Positions 52,215 to 61,486 of a stretch of DNA of 64,000 nucleotides are shown one piece after another. The position numbers and the translations under genes were made by a program. Source of the stretch: UBA2357 sp002344625 (lineage in GTDB: Bacteria; Pseudomonadota; Gammaproteobacteria; Burkholderiales; Rhodocyclaceae); assembly GCA_937995335.1 (NCBI GenBank), contig CALKIH010000018.1:58519-122518 (forward strand), written 5' to 3'. The notes under the pieces were generated by a model, which saw only the letters and a program-made list of their open reading frames with translations, had not been told where the DNA came from and searched no databases. Position 1 is the stretch's first letter; the number at the start of each line of letters is the position of its first letter.

Positions 52215-52763
52215 ATGAAACGCCTCTTCATCGCCGCATCGCTGGGCCTCATGGCCCTCACCGCAAGTGCCGTGGAAATCGGCATCTCGGCCCAGGACAC
52301 CTATGCCAAGGTCCGGCAGGATGGCGCCAAGGTCTTGTTCGTGGATGTGCGCGACCCGGTCGAGATCATGTTCGTCGGCTTCACCGATGCGGTGGACGTG
52401 AACATTCCCTTCCTGATCGTCGATCGCAACCAATGGAACGAAGAACGCGGCGTTTTCAAACTCAACCGGAATCCCGATTTCGCCGAGCAGGTCGGACTCG
52501 AGCTGGCCAAGCGCGGCCTGGGCACCGACACCGAAATCATCACGCTGTGCCGTTCGGGCAGCGAGCGCGGCGAGCCCAGCGCAGCCTACCTGCGTGAAAA
52601 TGGTTTCCCGAACGCCCGCTACGTGATCAACGGCTTCCAGGGCAGCGCGATCAAGGAAGGCCCGCAGGCCGGCTTGCGCCTGCAGGACGGCTGGCAAAAT
52701 AGCGGGCTGCCATGGAGCCCCAGGATGAACGCCGACAAGATGTTCCGCCCGGACCGGCACTGA
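52215..52763 (+). CDS. Periplasmic single-domain rhodanese
   Basis: 182 residues: signal peptide (1-19), then a rhodanese domain with VLFVDVRDPVEIMFVGF and the active-site loop LCRSGSERG with Cys112. The Cys can carry a persulfide. The protein is expected to handle sulfane sulfur in the periplasm. AGGAG lies 7 nt before ATG. It is divergent from the sigma-54 activator and 1.3 kb from the DsrE-like gene. Confidence 0.85.
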   Translation: MKRLFIAASLGLMALTASAVEIGISAQDTYAKVRQDGAKVLFVDVRDPVEIMFVGFTDAVDVNIPFLIVDRNQWNEERGVFKLNRNPDFAEQVGLELAKRGLGTDTEIITLCRSGSERGEPSAAYLRENGFPNARYVINGFQGSAIKEGPQAGLRLQDGWQNSGLPWSPRMNADKMFRPDRH

Positions 52764-52863
52764 GGCCGCCGGCGCGCGGGGCCGGGCTCGAACGTTTCCG
52801 GCCGGCCACGGGTCTCAGCATCGTCCGCACCGGCAGTGTGCGTCCTTGCCAAAGGTCTCCCGG

Positions 52864-53553
52864 ATGCCCTTGATCCTGCTTCTGCTCGCTTGCGTCGCCC
52901 TTGCCGCCGTGTGGCTGCCCGGCTGGTGGGTGCGCCGTACCATGGCACATTACTCCCAGCCGCGGGACCGCTATTTCGGCAGTGGTGCGATGCTGGCGCG
53001 ACACCTCCTCGACCAGCGGGGCCTGAGCGACGTCAAGGTCGAGGAAACCAAGGCCGGCGACCACTACGATCCCGCTGCACGGGCGGTCAGGCTGTCGGAA
53101 GGCAACTACTCGAGCCATTCGCTGACCGCGATCACCGTGGCAGCGCACGAGGTCGGCCACGCGATCCAGCATGCGGAAGGCTACACGCCCCTGCGCATGC
53201 GCGAACGGCTGGTCGGCCTGGCGCTCGCGGGGCAGCGGCTCGGCTCGCTGATCATGCTCGCGGCGCCGGTGATCGCGCTGATGGCGCGCCATCCGGTGCC
53301 CGGGCTGCTGTTCGTCGTGGCGGGCCTGCTGTCGCTCGGGCTCGCCGCGGTGGTCCATATCGTGACCCTGCCCACCGAATTCGACGCGAGCTTTCGCAGG
53401 GCCCTGCCGATGCTCGAACAAGGCGGCTACCTGCACGCGGCGGACCGCCCGCATGCGCGCAGGATCCTGAAGGCGGCGGCGCTCACCTACGTCGCGCAGT
53501 CGTTGATGAGCCTGCTCAACATCGCCGCGTGGCTGCGCTTTCTGCGCCGCTGA
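52864..53553 (+). CDS. Membrane zinc metallopeptidase (YugP/Zn_peptidase_2 family)
   Basis: 229 residues with an N-terminal membrane helix (1-21) and a YugP-type domain (FGSGAMLARHLLDQRGLSDV, DHYDPAARAVRLSEGNY). The zinc motif AHEVGHAIQHAEGY is at about 100-113, followed by two to three further helices. Its physiological substrate is unknown. ATG 52864 is used; an upstream TTG in frame is less likely. Confidence 0.85.
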   Translation: MPLILLLLACVALAAVWLPGWWVRRTMAHYSQPRDRYFGSGAMLARHLLDQRGLSDVKVEETKAGDHYDPAARAVRLSEGNYSSHSLTAITVAAHEVGHAIQHAEGYTPLRMRERLVGLALAGQRLGSLIMLAAPVIALMARHPVPGLLFVVAGLLSLGLAAVVHIVTLPTEFDASFRRALPMLEQGGYLHAADRPHARRILKAAALTYVAQSLMSLLNIAAWLRFLRR

Positions 53554-53574
53554 GACGGCCCGCGCCGCGAGCGC

Positions 53575-55659
53575 TCAATCCCACATGCCGCGCATCCGTG
53601 CCGCGAGGTCGATGGCCTTCTGGCGCGAATCGGGCGAGCCCCGCAGTTCCGGCGGCGGAGCCGGCCATGAAATCTGCTCGAATTGCGCGAGCAGGCGATT
53701 CGGGATGAAGTGGCTGCGCCCGGCGAACACGTGCCGATCCCCCAGACCTTGTTGCTGGCTGACATAGAAGCGTTGCGGCACCATCAGGTCGAGATGGTCG
53801 CGGGCGCGCGTCATCGCGACATACAGCAGCCGCCGCTCCTCCTCGATCCCGGCATCGCTGCGGATCGCGATATCCGAGGGGATGCAGCCATCGACCGCGT
53901 TGAGCACCGTCACCGCCCGCCACTCCTGCCCCTTGGCCGAGTGCATCGTCGACAGGATCAGGTAGTCCTCGTCGAGCGCGGGTGCGCCGGCCTCGCCGCT
54001 GGTGGCATCGGGCGGATCGAGGGTGAGCTCGGTGAGAAAACGCTGGCGGCTCGGATAGGTCGCGGCGATACGCCCGAGCTGTTGAATGTCGAGCATGCGC
54101 ACCGCCGCGTCATCGAACAGCCGCGCCATCTGGGTTTGATACCAGGCGCAGGCGAGGTCGAACGCCGCCGGCCAGGCCGCGCCCGGGGCGCGGTCTGCGA
54201 GCGCATCGATCAGATCGACGAATGCCCGCCAGGCATCGCGCGCGCCGTCGGGCACGGGTTGATCCGCAAGCAGGGCGCACCCCTGCGCGGCAGCGCAGAC
54301 GTTGTCGAGCACGCGCGCGGCGGTCTTCGGCCCGATGCCGGCGAGCAGTTGCAGGGTCCGAAAACCCGAGACCCGGTCGCGCGGATTCTCGCTCCAGCGG
54401 ATCAACGCGAGCAAGTCCTTCACATGAGCGGCCTCGAGAAACTTCAAGCCACCGAACTTCACGAACGGGATGTTGCGCCGGGTGAGCTCGAGTTCGAGGC
54501 GCGCGCTATGGCTCGCGGCCCTGAAGAGCACCGCCTGATGCTTGAGCCTGAGCCCCTCCTCGCGCCGTGCGAGCAGGGTATCGACAATGCAGGCGGCCTG
54601 GTCGGCATCGTCGCGCACCGACACCAGGCGCGGGCGGGCGCCGGAGGCCCGGTCGGACCATAGGTTCTTGGTGAAGCGCTCGCGCGCGAGTGCGATGACC
54701 GCATTGGCCGCGGCGAGAATCGCCTGGGTCGAGCGATAGTTCTGCTCGAGCGTCAACACCCGCGCGGGCGGCTCGAACGCCGCCGGAAAGTCGAGAATGT
54801 TGCGCACCGTCGCGCCGCGAAAGGCATAGATCGACTGCGCATCATCGCCGACCACCGTCAGCCCCCGCCCGTCGGGCTTCATGCCGAGCAGGATCGCCGC
54901 CTGCAGGTGATTGGTATCCTGGTACTCATCGACCAGCACATGGCTGAACAAGGCGCCGACCTCGCCCCCCAGCGCCGGATCGGCCACCATCTGCGCCCAG
55001 TAGAGCAGCAGATCGTCATAGTCGAGCACCTGCTGCGCCTGCTTGGCTTCGACATAGGCACGAAACAGCTGCTTCAGTTCGGCCTGCCACTCGGCACACC
55101 ACGGAAAGCTCGCCTGCAATACCTCGACCAGCGGCGCCCGACCGTTGACCACCGCCGAATAGATCGCGAGACAAGTGGTCTTTTGCGGAAAGCGCCGGTT
55201 GCCGGCCGAGAACCCGCACTCGTGCCGGACCAGATTCAGCAGATCGGCAGAATCCTCGCGATCATGGATCGTGAACGCGGGGTCGAGTCCAATCCGCCCC
55301 GCGTACTCGCGCAGCAGCCGCGCGCCGACCGCATGGAAGGTGCCGGACCAGGCAAGCGCGGCTTGGGCCAGCCACGGCCGGGCCGCCTCGCCGCGCGTCA
55401 GGATGCGCTTCACCCGACGGTTCATCTCGTCGGCCGCGCGCCGTGAAAAGGTCAGCAGCAGAATCCTGCCGGGGTCGGCCCCATGTGCGAGCAGATGGGC
55501 GACGCGGTGCGCCAGCGTGTTGGTCTTGCCCGAGCCGGCACCCGCGATGATCAGCAGGGGCCCGCACGGCTCGCCACCGCCATGTTCGACCGCCGCGCGC
55601 TGCTCGGCATTGAGCGTGTCGGGCGGATCGGCGGCGGGGGCGGTCGCGGTGGGCGTCAT
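53575..55659 (-). CDS. UvrD/Rep-family ATP-dependent DNA helicase
   Basis: 694-residue superfamily 1 helicase. Motifs run in order: Walker A IIAGAGSGKTNTLAHRVA (near 38-55), motif Ia LLLTFSRRAADEM, motif II LVDEYQDTN, motif III VVGDDAQSIYAFRGA, motif IV QNYRSTQAIL, motif V STMHSAKGQEWRAVTVLN and motif VI VAMTRARDHL. It is shorter than UvrD in the C-terminal part and resembles the stand-alone UvrD-like helicases of betaproteobacteria. A role in repair or replication restart is inferred. It is convergent with the peptidase gene. Confidence 0.9.
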   Translation of the reverse strand: MTPTATAPAADPPDTLNAEQRAAVEHGGGEPCGPLLIIAGAGSGKTNTLAHRVAHLLAHGADPGRILLLTFSRRAADEMNRRVKRILTRGEAARPWLAQAALAWSGTFHAVGARLLREYAGRIGLDPAFTIHDREDSADLLNLVRHECGFSAGNRRFPQKTTCLAIYSAVVNGRAPLVEVLQASFPWCAEWQAELKQLFRAYVEAKQAQQVLDYDDLLLYWAQMVADPALGGEVGALFSHVLVDEYQDTNHLQAAILLGMKPDGRGLTVVGDDAQSIYAFRGATVRNILDFPAAFEPPARVLTLEQNYRSTQAILAAANAVIALARERFTKNLWSDRASGARPRLVSVRDDADQAACIVDTLLARREEGLRLKHQAVLFRAASHSARLELELTRRNIPFVKFGGLKFLEAAHVKDLLALIRWSENPRDRVSGFRTLQLLAGIGPKTAARVLDNVCAAAQGCALLADQPVPDGARDAWRAFVDLIDALADRAPGAAWPAAFDLACAWYQTQMARLFDDAAVRMLDIQQLGRIAATYPSRQRFLTELTLDPPDATSGEAGAPALDEDYLILSTMHSAKGQEWRAVTVLNAVDGCIPSDIAIRSDAGIEEERRLLYVAMTRARDHLDLMVPQRFYVSQQQGLGDRHVFAGRSHFIPNRLLAQFEQISWPAPPPELRGSPDSRQKAIDLAARMRGMWD

Positions 55660-55788
55660 GACTATAATTATATTCAGTTATCGATCGCGAAACGACCGTC
55701 TCCACGCACGCGCTAATCACCCTGCCCCGCCAACACGCCGGCACGCTTCGTGGTCTCCGCAGGAACCCTTCCTCGGCCAGACGCCCGG

Positions 55789-57405
55789 CTACGGCTCGGG
55801 GCGCCGGCGGCGCATCGACTCGGCGACATAGCGCCGCACCACCGGCGCCTCGCCCCCCTTGTGAAAGACCTGGCGACGCTCGCGCAAGCCCACGTCGGCC
55901 GCCGTGAAACGCTCGAGCCGGCGCTGGTGCTCGACCCAGTTCTCGTCGACGAAGTACTCTATGTAGCGCCCGGGCCGGGTCGTGTCGCGAAACAGGCCCC
56001 ATGAAACCGCGCCCTGACGCAGGCGTGCCCGGCGGGTTTCCTGCATCACCGCGTTGAAGTCCGCCGCCTGCTCGAGGTCGATCAGGTACTCGATCGTGAC
56101 CATGACGGGCCCCTCGTCGGGCTGGATCTCGATCACCGGCGGCGGCACCCGGACGTTGCCCGTCGCCGGGCTGAGATCTTCATCGCCACCATGGGCGCGC
56201 CCGAACCGGCGGGTGAGCAGCATCAGGCACGGCCCCACGACGGCCGCCGCGATGACGCTGGCGGACACCGTCGTCGCGCTGGCCACATAGCCCCACAGGG
56301 TCGCGCCGGTGGCGCTCCCGCCCATCAGCGCCATCAGGTAGATCGACATGCCGCGCGCCCGCACCCAGTTCGGCAAGGCCAGCTGCGCGGCGACCGTGAG
56401 CGAATTGGCCGTCGAGATCCAGGCCATGCCGACCACCACCATCGCCGGAACGGCCAGCCACATCGTCGATGCGAGCACGACCGCGGCCGACGCCAGCGCC
56501 TGAACCCCCACGCCCCAATACACCAGCCGGTCGCGCCCCACCCGCTGGCGCAGCCACGGCAGGATCAGCGCCACGACGATCGCCCCGGCCCCCATCGCCA
56601 CCAACAGCATCGTATACGCGGCCGGATCGCCGCCGTCGAAGCCATGCGCCACCAGCGGCAACAATGCCGTCAGCGCCGTCGATTGCAGAAAGAACAGAAA
56701 AATCCGCAGGATCAGGATGCGCAGGCGCGGCGACTGGGCCACGTGCTGCACCCCGACCCGCATCGCGGCAAAGAAGCGCTCGCCCGGCAACGCGCTGCTG
56801 CGCGGCTCGGGGTGCCAGCGCAGGATCAGCGCGAAGGCCACCAGCGCCAGTACGGCGTTGAGCATGTACACGTATGGGATGCCGGCACTCGCCAGCAATG
56901 CCCCGGCGATGATGGGGCCGACCACCCGCGACATGTTCATCGCGATGCCGTTGAGCGCGATCGCCGCAGGCAGGTCGACGCGCGGCACCACGTCCGGCAC
57001 GATCGCGGCGAATACCGGCCAGCGCATGGCCATGCCGACACCGTTCGCGAACGTCAGCGCCAGCAGCAGCGGCGCGGTCAACCCGTTGACGAACGCCAGC
57101 ATGGCGAGCATCGCCGCCACCACGGCGACCCATAGCTGGGTGAGCGCAAAATAGCGGCGCCGGTCGACGATGTCGGCAAGCGCCCCGCTCGGCAAGCCCA
57201 GCACGAACACCGGCAGGGTCGAAGCCGCCTGGACCAGCGCGACCATCATCGGACTGTCGGTCAACGAAGTCATCATCCATGCGGACGCGACCTCGTTCAT
57301 CCACATGGTCACATTGGCCGTCAGCCAGGCCAGCCACAGCATGCGGAAAACCGGCCGGCGCAGGGGCGCGAAGGCCGACGGTACGGGTTGTGTCGTCGTG
57401 GTCAA
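55789..57405 (-). CDS. MFS_3-family exporter with C-terminal monooxygenase-like domain
   Basis: 538 residues: twelve membrane helices (to about 415) of the EntS/MFS_3 type (MLWLAWLTANVTMWMNEVAS, VLGLPSGALADIVDRR). A soluble C-terminal domain of about 110 residues follows (VTIEYLIDLEQAADFNAVMQ, RYIEYFVDENWVEHQR) resembling antibiotic-biosynthesis-monooxygenase folds that occur fused to this family. The start is a TTG at 57405 with GGAG upstream; no ATG is nearby. The substrate is unknown. Confidence 0.85.
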   Translation of the reverse strand: MTTTTQPVPSAFAPLRRPVFRMLWLAWLTANVTMWMNEVASAWMMTSLTDSPMMVALVQAASTLPVFVLGLPSGALADIVDRRRYFALTQLWVAVVAAMLAMLAFVNGLTAPLLLALTFANGVGMAMRWPVFAAIVPDVVPRVDLPAAIALNGIAMNMSRVVGPIIAGALLASAGIPYVYMLNAVLALVAFALILRWHPEPRSSALPGERFFAAMRVGVQHVAQSPRLRILILRIFLFFLQSTALTALLPLVAHGFDGGDPAAYTMLLVAMGAGAIVVALILPWLRQRVGRDRLVYWGVGVQALASAAVVLASTMWLAVPAMVVVGMAWISTANSLTVAAQLALPNWVRARGMSIYLMALMGGSATGATLWGYVASATTVSASVIAAAVVGPCLMLLTRRFGRAHGGDEDLSPATGNVRVPPPVIEIQPDEGPVMVTIEYLIDLEQAADFNAVMQETRRARLRQGAVSWGLFRDTTRPGRYIEYFVDENWVEHQRRLERFTAADVGLRERRQVFHKGGEAPVVRRYVAESMRRRRPEP

Positions 57406-57669
57406 ACCGTTTCACTCCGATGGTGCGCCTGTCTCGAAAGCCACCGCGGCGCCCCCCCGCGTTTCGGTTCGCGCATCCAATCGGTGCAGTCCGGCCATTG
57501 CCTGCCATCATGCGACCTCGGCAGAAGAATGTCGATCATGGCCGCGCGGCCGCATCGGGTCGGTCGACGGGCGCGCGCACCGATCCACGCCCTTGCCAAA
57601 ACAGCGGTCCGCGGACAAGATCCACCCGGTCGCCGGACCACGCGACACGCAACGACGAGGACGCAGACC

Positions 57670-60315
57670 ATGCATGACGCCCACCCCGCGCACTTCAGCC
57701 CGACCACCGGCCTGCAAGGCCTGGACGCCGTACTTTGCGGCGTCGCTCCCGGCGACAACGTGGTGTGGCAGATCCAGACGCTGGCCGAGTACCAGGCCTT
57801 GGTCGTGCCCTACGCCGAGGCCGCCCGCCAGGCCGGCCGGCGGCTGATCTATTTCAGGATCGCCGCCCATCCGCCGCTGCTCGACGAACGCGAGGTCGAA
57901 ACCCACTACCCGCGGCCGGCCGACGGCTTCGAGAACTTCGTCGACCAAGTGCATGCGGTGATCGAGGCCGCGGGCCCGGAGACCCTCTACGTATTCGATT
58001 GCCTGTCGGACCTCGCGCTCGCATGGGAATCCGATCGCATGATGGGCAACTTCTTCCGGCTCACCTGCCCGCGGCTGTTCGACCTCTCCACCGTCACCTA
58101 TTTCGGGGTGCTGCGCAATACCCACACCCGCATGGCGATGGACATGATCACCGTCACCACCCAGTTCCTGCTGGATGTCTTTGCCTGCAAGGGGCGGCGC
58201 TTCATCCGCCCGGTCAAGGTACGGCACGACTCGGCCGCGGCGATGAACCTGATTCACGCCTGGGAGCGCGACGACACCTTCCGCCCGGTGGCCGACAGCG
58301 GCACGGTGTCCGAGATCCTGGCCGCATCCGAATGGCCGGGGCTGGAAGACAATTCGATCGCCGGCCACTGGCAACGCAACTTCGCGGCGGCGCGCGCGGT
58401 GCTGGCCCTGCGCCGCGCCGGCCGCCCCGAGCCCGCCGCCGAAGCGCAGTGGTTTTCCCGCCTCGCGCGCCAACTGTTTCCCGAAGATACCGGGATGGCG
58501 CAACTGGTCGAGAAGTACCTCGATCTGGCAGACCTGATCGCGGTCCGCGAACGCATGATCGGCACCGGCAGCATCGGCGGCAAGGCGTTGGGCATGCTGG
58601 TCGCGCGCGCGGTGCTGCGCCGCGATGCCCCGGCGATCCATGAGCGGCTGGAGGCGCACGACTCCTTCTATGTCGGAACGGTCGTGTTCGACACCTTTCT
58701 GGTGTGGAATAAGGTGTGGTGGATTCGCCGCCGGCAACGCGATCCGGCGGGCTTTCTGGTCGGGCTCGACGAGGCGCGCGAGCGCATCCTAACCGGCACC
58801 TTTCCCGCCGCCACGATCCGGCAGTTCGAAGGCATGCTCGACTACTTCGGAGAATGGCCCTTCATCGTGCGCTCGAGTTCGCGGCTCGAAGACCGTTACG
58901 GCAGCGGATTCGCCGGCCAGTACGACAGCGTGTTCTGCGTAAACCAGGGGCCGCGCGAGGCGCGCCTGGCCGCGCTGGTCGACGCAATTCGCCAGGTGTA
59001 CGCCAGCACGCTCGGCGAACAGGCGTTGCGCTACCGCGCACGGCGCGGGCTGCTCGACGACACCGAGCAGATGGCGCTATTGATCATGCGCGTATCGGGC
59101 ACGGCCGGACGCCGGACCTTTCACCCCCACGGCGCCGGCGTCGGGCTGTCGCTCAACCCCTACCGCTGGCATCGCGACATCGATCCGCATGCCGGCGTGC
59201 TGCGCCTGGTGGCGGGGCTCGGCACCCGCGCCGTCGACCGCGCCGACGACGACTACACGCGCCTGGTCGCGCTCAACGCGCCCGGCCTGCGCCCCGAGAC
59301 CCATTTCGGCGCCATCGCGCGGGCCAGCCAGCGGCGCATGGATGTGCTCGATCTGCAGCAGAACCGGATCGTGTCGGGCCGCTTCAGCGCGCTGGTGGAC
59401 GAACAACCGGATTTCCCGATGGCGCTCTTCACCAGCCGCGAAGCGCCGGATCGCCCCGCTTTCCTGACCTTCGACGGGCTTCTCGAAAACACCTCGTTCG
59501 TCGCGGAGCTGCGCACGCTGCTGGCCAGCCTGCACGCCGCCTACGATCACGCCGTCGAGATCGAGTTCACCCTCAACATCCAGGCGGATGGCAGTCATCG
59601 CATCAACCTGCTGCAATGCCGCCCGATGCAGGTGCGTGACCCGCATGGCGCGATCGACCCCACCCCGCCGCCACACCTGCCGCGCCTGCTCACCAGTGCC
59701 GGGGCGGTGATCGGACCGAGCCGAGTGCTGCAGCCGGACCGCCTCGTCCATATCAACCCGGGCGCGTATGCCGCGCTCAATCAAGCCAACCGCCTGGCGG
59801 TGACCCGCCTGGTGGGGCTCATCAACCACGCCAGCATCGGGCGCTGCGTGCTGTTGCTCGGGCCCGGCCGCTGGGGGTCGCGCGACCCCTTCCTCGGGCT
59901 GCCAGTCGCGTTCAACGAAATCAATCGCGTCGCGGCGCTGTGCGAGATCGTCGCGATGCACGACAATCTGACCCCCGACGTCTCGCTCGGCACCCATTTC
60001 CTCAACGAATTGATCGAAGCCGACATGCTCTACTTCGCGCTCTTCCCCAGGAAGAGCGGCAATCTTCTCGACGATGGCGCATTCGCCGGACTTCGCAACC
60101 GCCTGTCCGAGATCGTGCCGGATGCCGCCGCCTGGGCCGAAACGGTGAAGGTCTACGATTTCACCCCGGGCGCCTTGACGCTGTACGCGGATGCCGAGCG
60201 ACAACAGGTCACCATCACGCTCGAAGCGCAGACCCCATGCGTGGTGGGCATGGCAGCACCTGCCATCCCCACCGCACACGCCGGGCCAGCGCGACTCGAA
60301 CACCCCAAGCCCTGA
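57670..60315 (+). CDS. Large PEP/pyruvate-binding (PPDK_N) domain protein
   Basis: 881 residues. The first 230 residues resemble a RecA/KaiC-type domain without a Walker A (TGLQGLDAVLCGVAPGDNVV). From about residue 300 comes the ATP/pyruvate-binding domain of pyruvate phosphate dikinase/PEP synthase, with PFIVRSSSRLEDRYGSGFAG near 397. No phosphohistidine swivelling domain and no PEP-binding barrel are seen, so it is not a PEP synthase. Function unknown; phosphotransfer or regulation is possible. GAGGA precedes ATG 57670. It is followed by the DUF3830 gene at 28 bp. Confidence 0.8.
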   Translation: MHDAHPAHFSPTTGLQGLDAVLCGVAPGDNVVWQIQTLAEYQALVVPYAEAARQAGRRLIYFRIAAHPPLLDEREVETHYPRPADGFENFVDQVHAVIEAAGPETLYVFDCLSDLALAWESDRMMGNFFRLTCPRLFDLSTVTYFGVLRNTHTRMAMDMITVTTQFLLDVFACKGRRFIRPVKVRHDSAAAMNLIHAWERDDTFRPVADSGTVSEILAASEWPGLEDNSIAGHWQRNFAAARAVLALRRAGRPEPAAEAQWFSRLARQLFPEDTGMAQLVEKYLDLADLIAVRERMIGTGSIGGKALGMLVARAVLRRDAPAIHERLEAHDSFYVGTVVFDTFLVWNKVWWIRRRQRDPAGFLVGLDEARERILTGTFPAATIRQFEGMLDYFGEWPFIVRSSSRLEDRYGSGFAGQYDSVFCVNQGPREARLAALVDAIRQVYASTLGEQALRYRARRGLLDDTEQMALLIMRVSGTAGRRTFHPHGAGVGLSLNPYRWHRDIDPHAGVLRLVAGLGTRAVDRADDDYTRLVALNAPGLRPETHFGAIARASQRRMDVLDLQQNRIVSGRFSALVDEQPDFPMALFTSREAPDRPAFLTFDGLLENTSFVAELRTLLASLHAAYDHAVEIEFTLNIQADGSHRINLLQCRPMQVRDPHGAIDPTPPPHLPRLLTSAGAVIGPSRVLQPDRLVHINPGAYAALNQANRLAVTRLVGLINHASIGRCVLLLGPGRWGSRDPFLGLPVAFNEINRVAALCEIVAMHDNLTPDVSLGTHFLNELIEADMLYFALFPRKSGNLLDDGAFAGLRNRLSEIVPDAAAWAETVKVYDFTPGALTLYADAERQQVTITLEAQTPCVVGMAAPAIPTAHAGPARLEHPKP

Positions 60316-60343
60316 GCCCTATCACGTCCCGGAGGATCTCCAC

Positions 60344-60766
60344 ATGCGCCACCTCGCAATCGACGTCGGAAACTTCGCTTTCGTCGCACGCCTCGAAGAG
60401 CAGGCGGCGCCACGCACCTGCGCCGCCTTCCTGGCGCTGTTGCCGTTCACCAACCAGGTCATTCACTCGCGCTGGAGCGGCGAGGCCGTCTGGGTGCCGC
60501 TGGGCGATTTCGATACCGGACTGGAATTCGAGAACCACACCAGCCATCCGTCGCGCGGCGACGTACTGCTCTATCCGGCCGGACTGTCCGAAACCGAGAT
60601 CCTGTTCGCCTACGGCAGCAGCTGTTTCGCCAGCAAGATGGGCCAACTCGCGGGCAACCACTTTCTGACCGTGGTCGACGGCGCAGACCAATTGATGGAG
60701 ATGGGCCGCACGGTGCTGTGGCAGGGTGCGCAAACCATCCGCTTCACCGACCTGGGCAAACGCTGA
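60344..60766 (+). CDS. DUF3830-like (cyclophilin-fold) protein
   Basis: 140 residues matching the small DUF3830 family with cyclophilin-like beta-barrel features (FLALLPFTNQVIHSRWSGEAV, HPSRGDVLLYPAG). No active-site assignment is possible. GGAGG is 8 nt before ATG 60344. Close spacing to the PPDK_N gene suggests co-expression. Confidence 0.7.
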   Translation: MRHLAIDVGNFAFVARLEEQAAPRTCAAFLALLPFTNQVIHSRWSGEAVWVPLGDFDTGLEFENHTSHPSRGDVLLYPAGLSETEILFAYGSSCFASKMGQLAGNHFLTVVDGADQLMEMGRTVLWQGAQTIRFTDLGKR

Positions 60767-60802
60767 CCCATGCCACCTCGCCCCACGCCTGCCCGGGTCG
60801 CC

Positions 60803-60822
60803 TCGCGGGTAGACGAAGCCCG
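60803..60822. repeat. 20-bp dispersed repeat, copy 2
   Basis: TCGCGGGTAGACGAAGCCCG, identical to positions 139-158. It lies in the gap before the cyclic-nucleotide-binding gene. Confidence 0.55.
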
Positions 60823-60927
60823 GACATCGGCTAGGATGAAAGCTGGGGCCGGCGAACCGGGCAGCAACACATGCCCGCATTCTCGCGGCACTTGGGGCGA
60901 AACAAACCTTTGCGCAGGGAGGCGCTG

Positions 60928-61434
60928 ATGCAAGCGGGGGCAAGGCGGATCGCGATGTTGCAGCAAACACCCCTGTTCGGCGGCATCCGCGCCGAGGTGC
61001 TGGCCTTGCTGCTGGAACACTGCAACCAGGCCGACATGCCGACGGGCGGGTACTTCTTTCGCGAGGGCGACCCCGCCGAATCGATGTACCTGCTCGAAAG
61101 CGGCAGTGTGGAAGTGCTGCACCGGGAAGCCGAGACAGAGGCGCCGCTGTGCCGGCTCGGCCCTGGGGCCTGCTTCGGCGAAATGGGCATGATCGACCTC
61201 GCACCACGCAGCGCCTCGGTACGCGCGCTCGAAGACTGCACCGGGTTCGAGATCTTCGCCGAAGGCCTGTACACGGTCTACCAGCACGACCTCGAACAGT
61301 TCACGCTGATCCAGATGAACATCGCACGCGAATTGAGCCGCCGCCTGCGCGCCGCCGACGCGCGCGTGGCCTGCCGGCACCAAGAAGCCGCGGCTCAATA
61401 CGAAAACGCCCAACCGAAACCGGTTGGGCGTTGA
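60928..61434 (+). CDS. Cyclic-nucleotide-binding domain protein without DNA-binding domain
   Basis: 168 residues from ATG 60928, chosen because GGGAGG sits 5 nt before it (an upstream ATG at 60871 is weaker). A single cNMP-binding barrel is visible (MLQQTPLFGGIRAEVLALLL, GYFFREGDPAESMYLLESGS, GACFGEMGMIDLAPRSASVRA) with the phosphate-binding cassette. No helix-turn-helix follows. The last 11 codons run through the hairpin that terminates the old minus-strand tRNA, so the natural end may have been different. It could sense cAMP/cGMP and act on a partner protein. Confidence 0.75.
   Translation: MQAGARRIAMLQQTPLFGGIRAEVLALLLEHCNQADMPTGGYFFREGDPAESMYLLESGSVEVLHREAETEAPLCRLGPGACFGEMGMIDLAPRSASVRALEDCTGFEIFAEGLYTVYQHDLEQFTLIQMNIARELSRRLRAADARVACRHQEAAAQYENAQPKPVGR
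61405..61432 (-). terminator. Intrinsic terminator of the truncated tRNA locus
   Basis: On the minus strand AACGCCCAACCG-GTTT-CGGTTGGGCGTT is a perfect 12-bp stem with a tetraloop, running into TTTTCG. It lies 7 bp beyond the tRNA 3' end. The same DNA encodes the end of the convergent cNMP-binding gene. Confidence 0.6.
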
Positions 61435-61438
61435 ATGG

Positions 61439-61486
61439 TGGTGGACCGAATGAGGATCGAACTCACGACCTCCGCATTGCTAATGC
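61439..61486 (-). pseudogene. 3' half of a tRNA gene, candidate attL
   Basis: On the minus strand the sequence has an anticodon loop TTAGCAA, the 3' anticodon strand TGCGG, variable loop AGGTC, T-arm GTGAG-TTCGATC-CTCAT, acceptor TCGGTCC, discriminator A and CCA. The 5' half (D-arm, acceptor GGACCGA) is missing; pairing fails from 61487 on. The anticodon arm looks alanine-like but the identity is uncertain. A tRNA 3' half next to an integrase is the classic attachment site of an integrative element. Confidence 0.65.
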
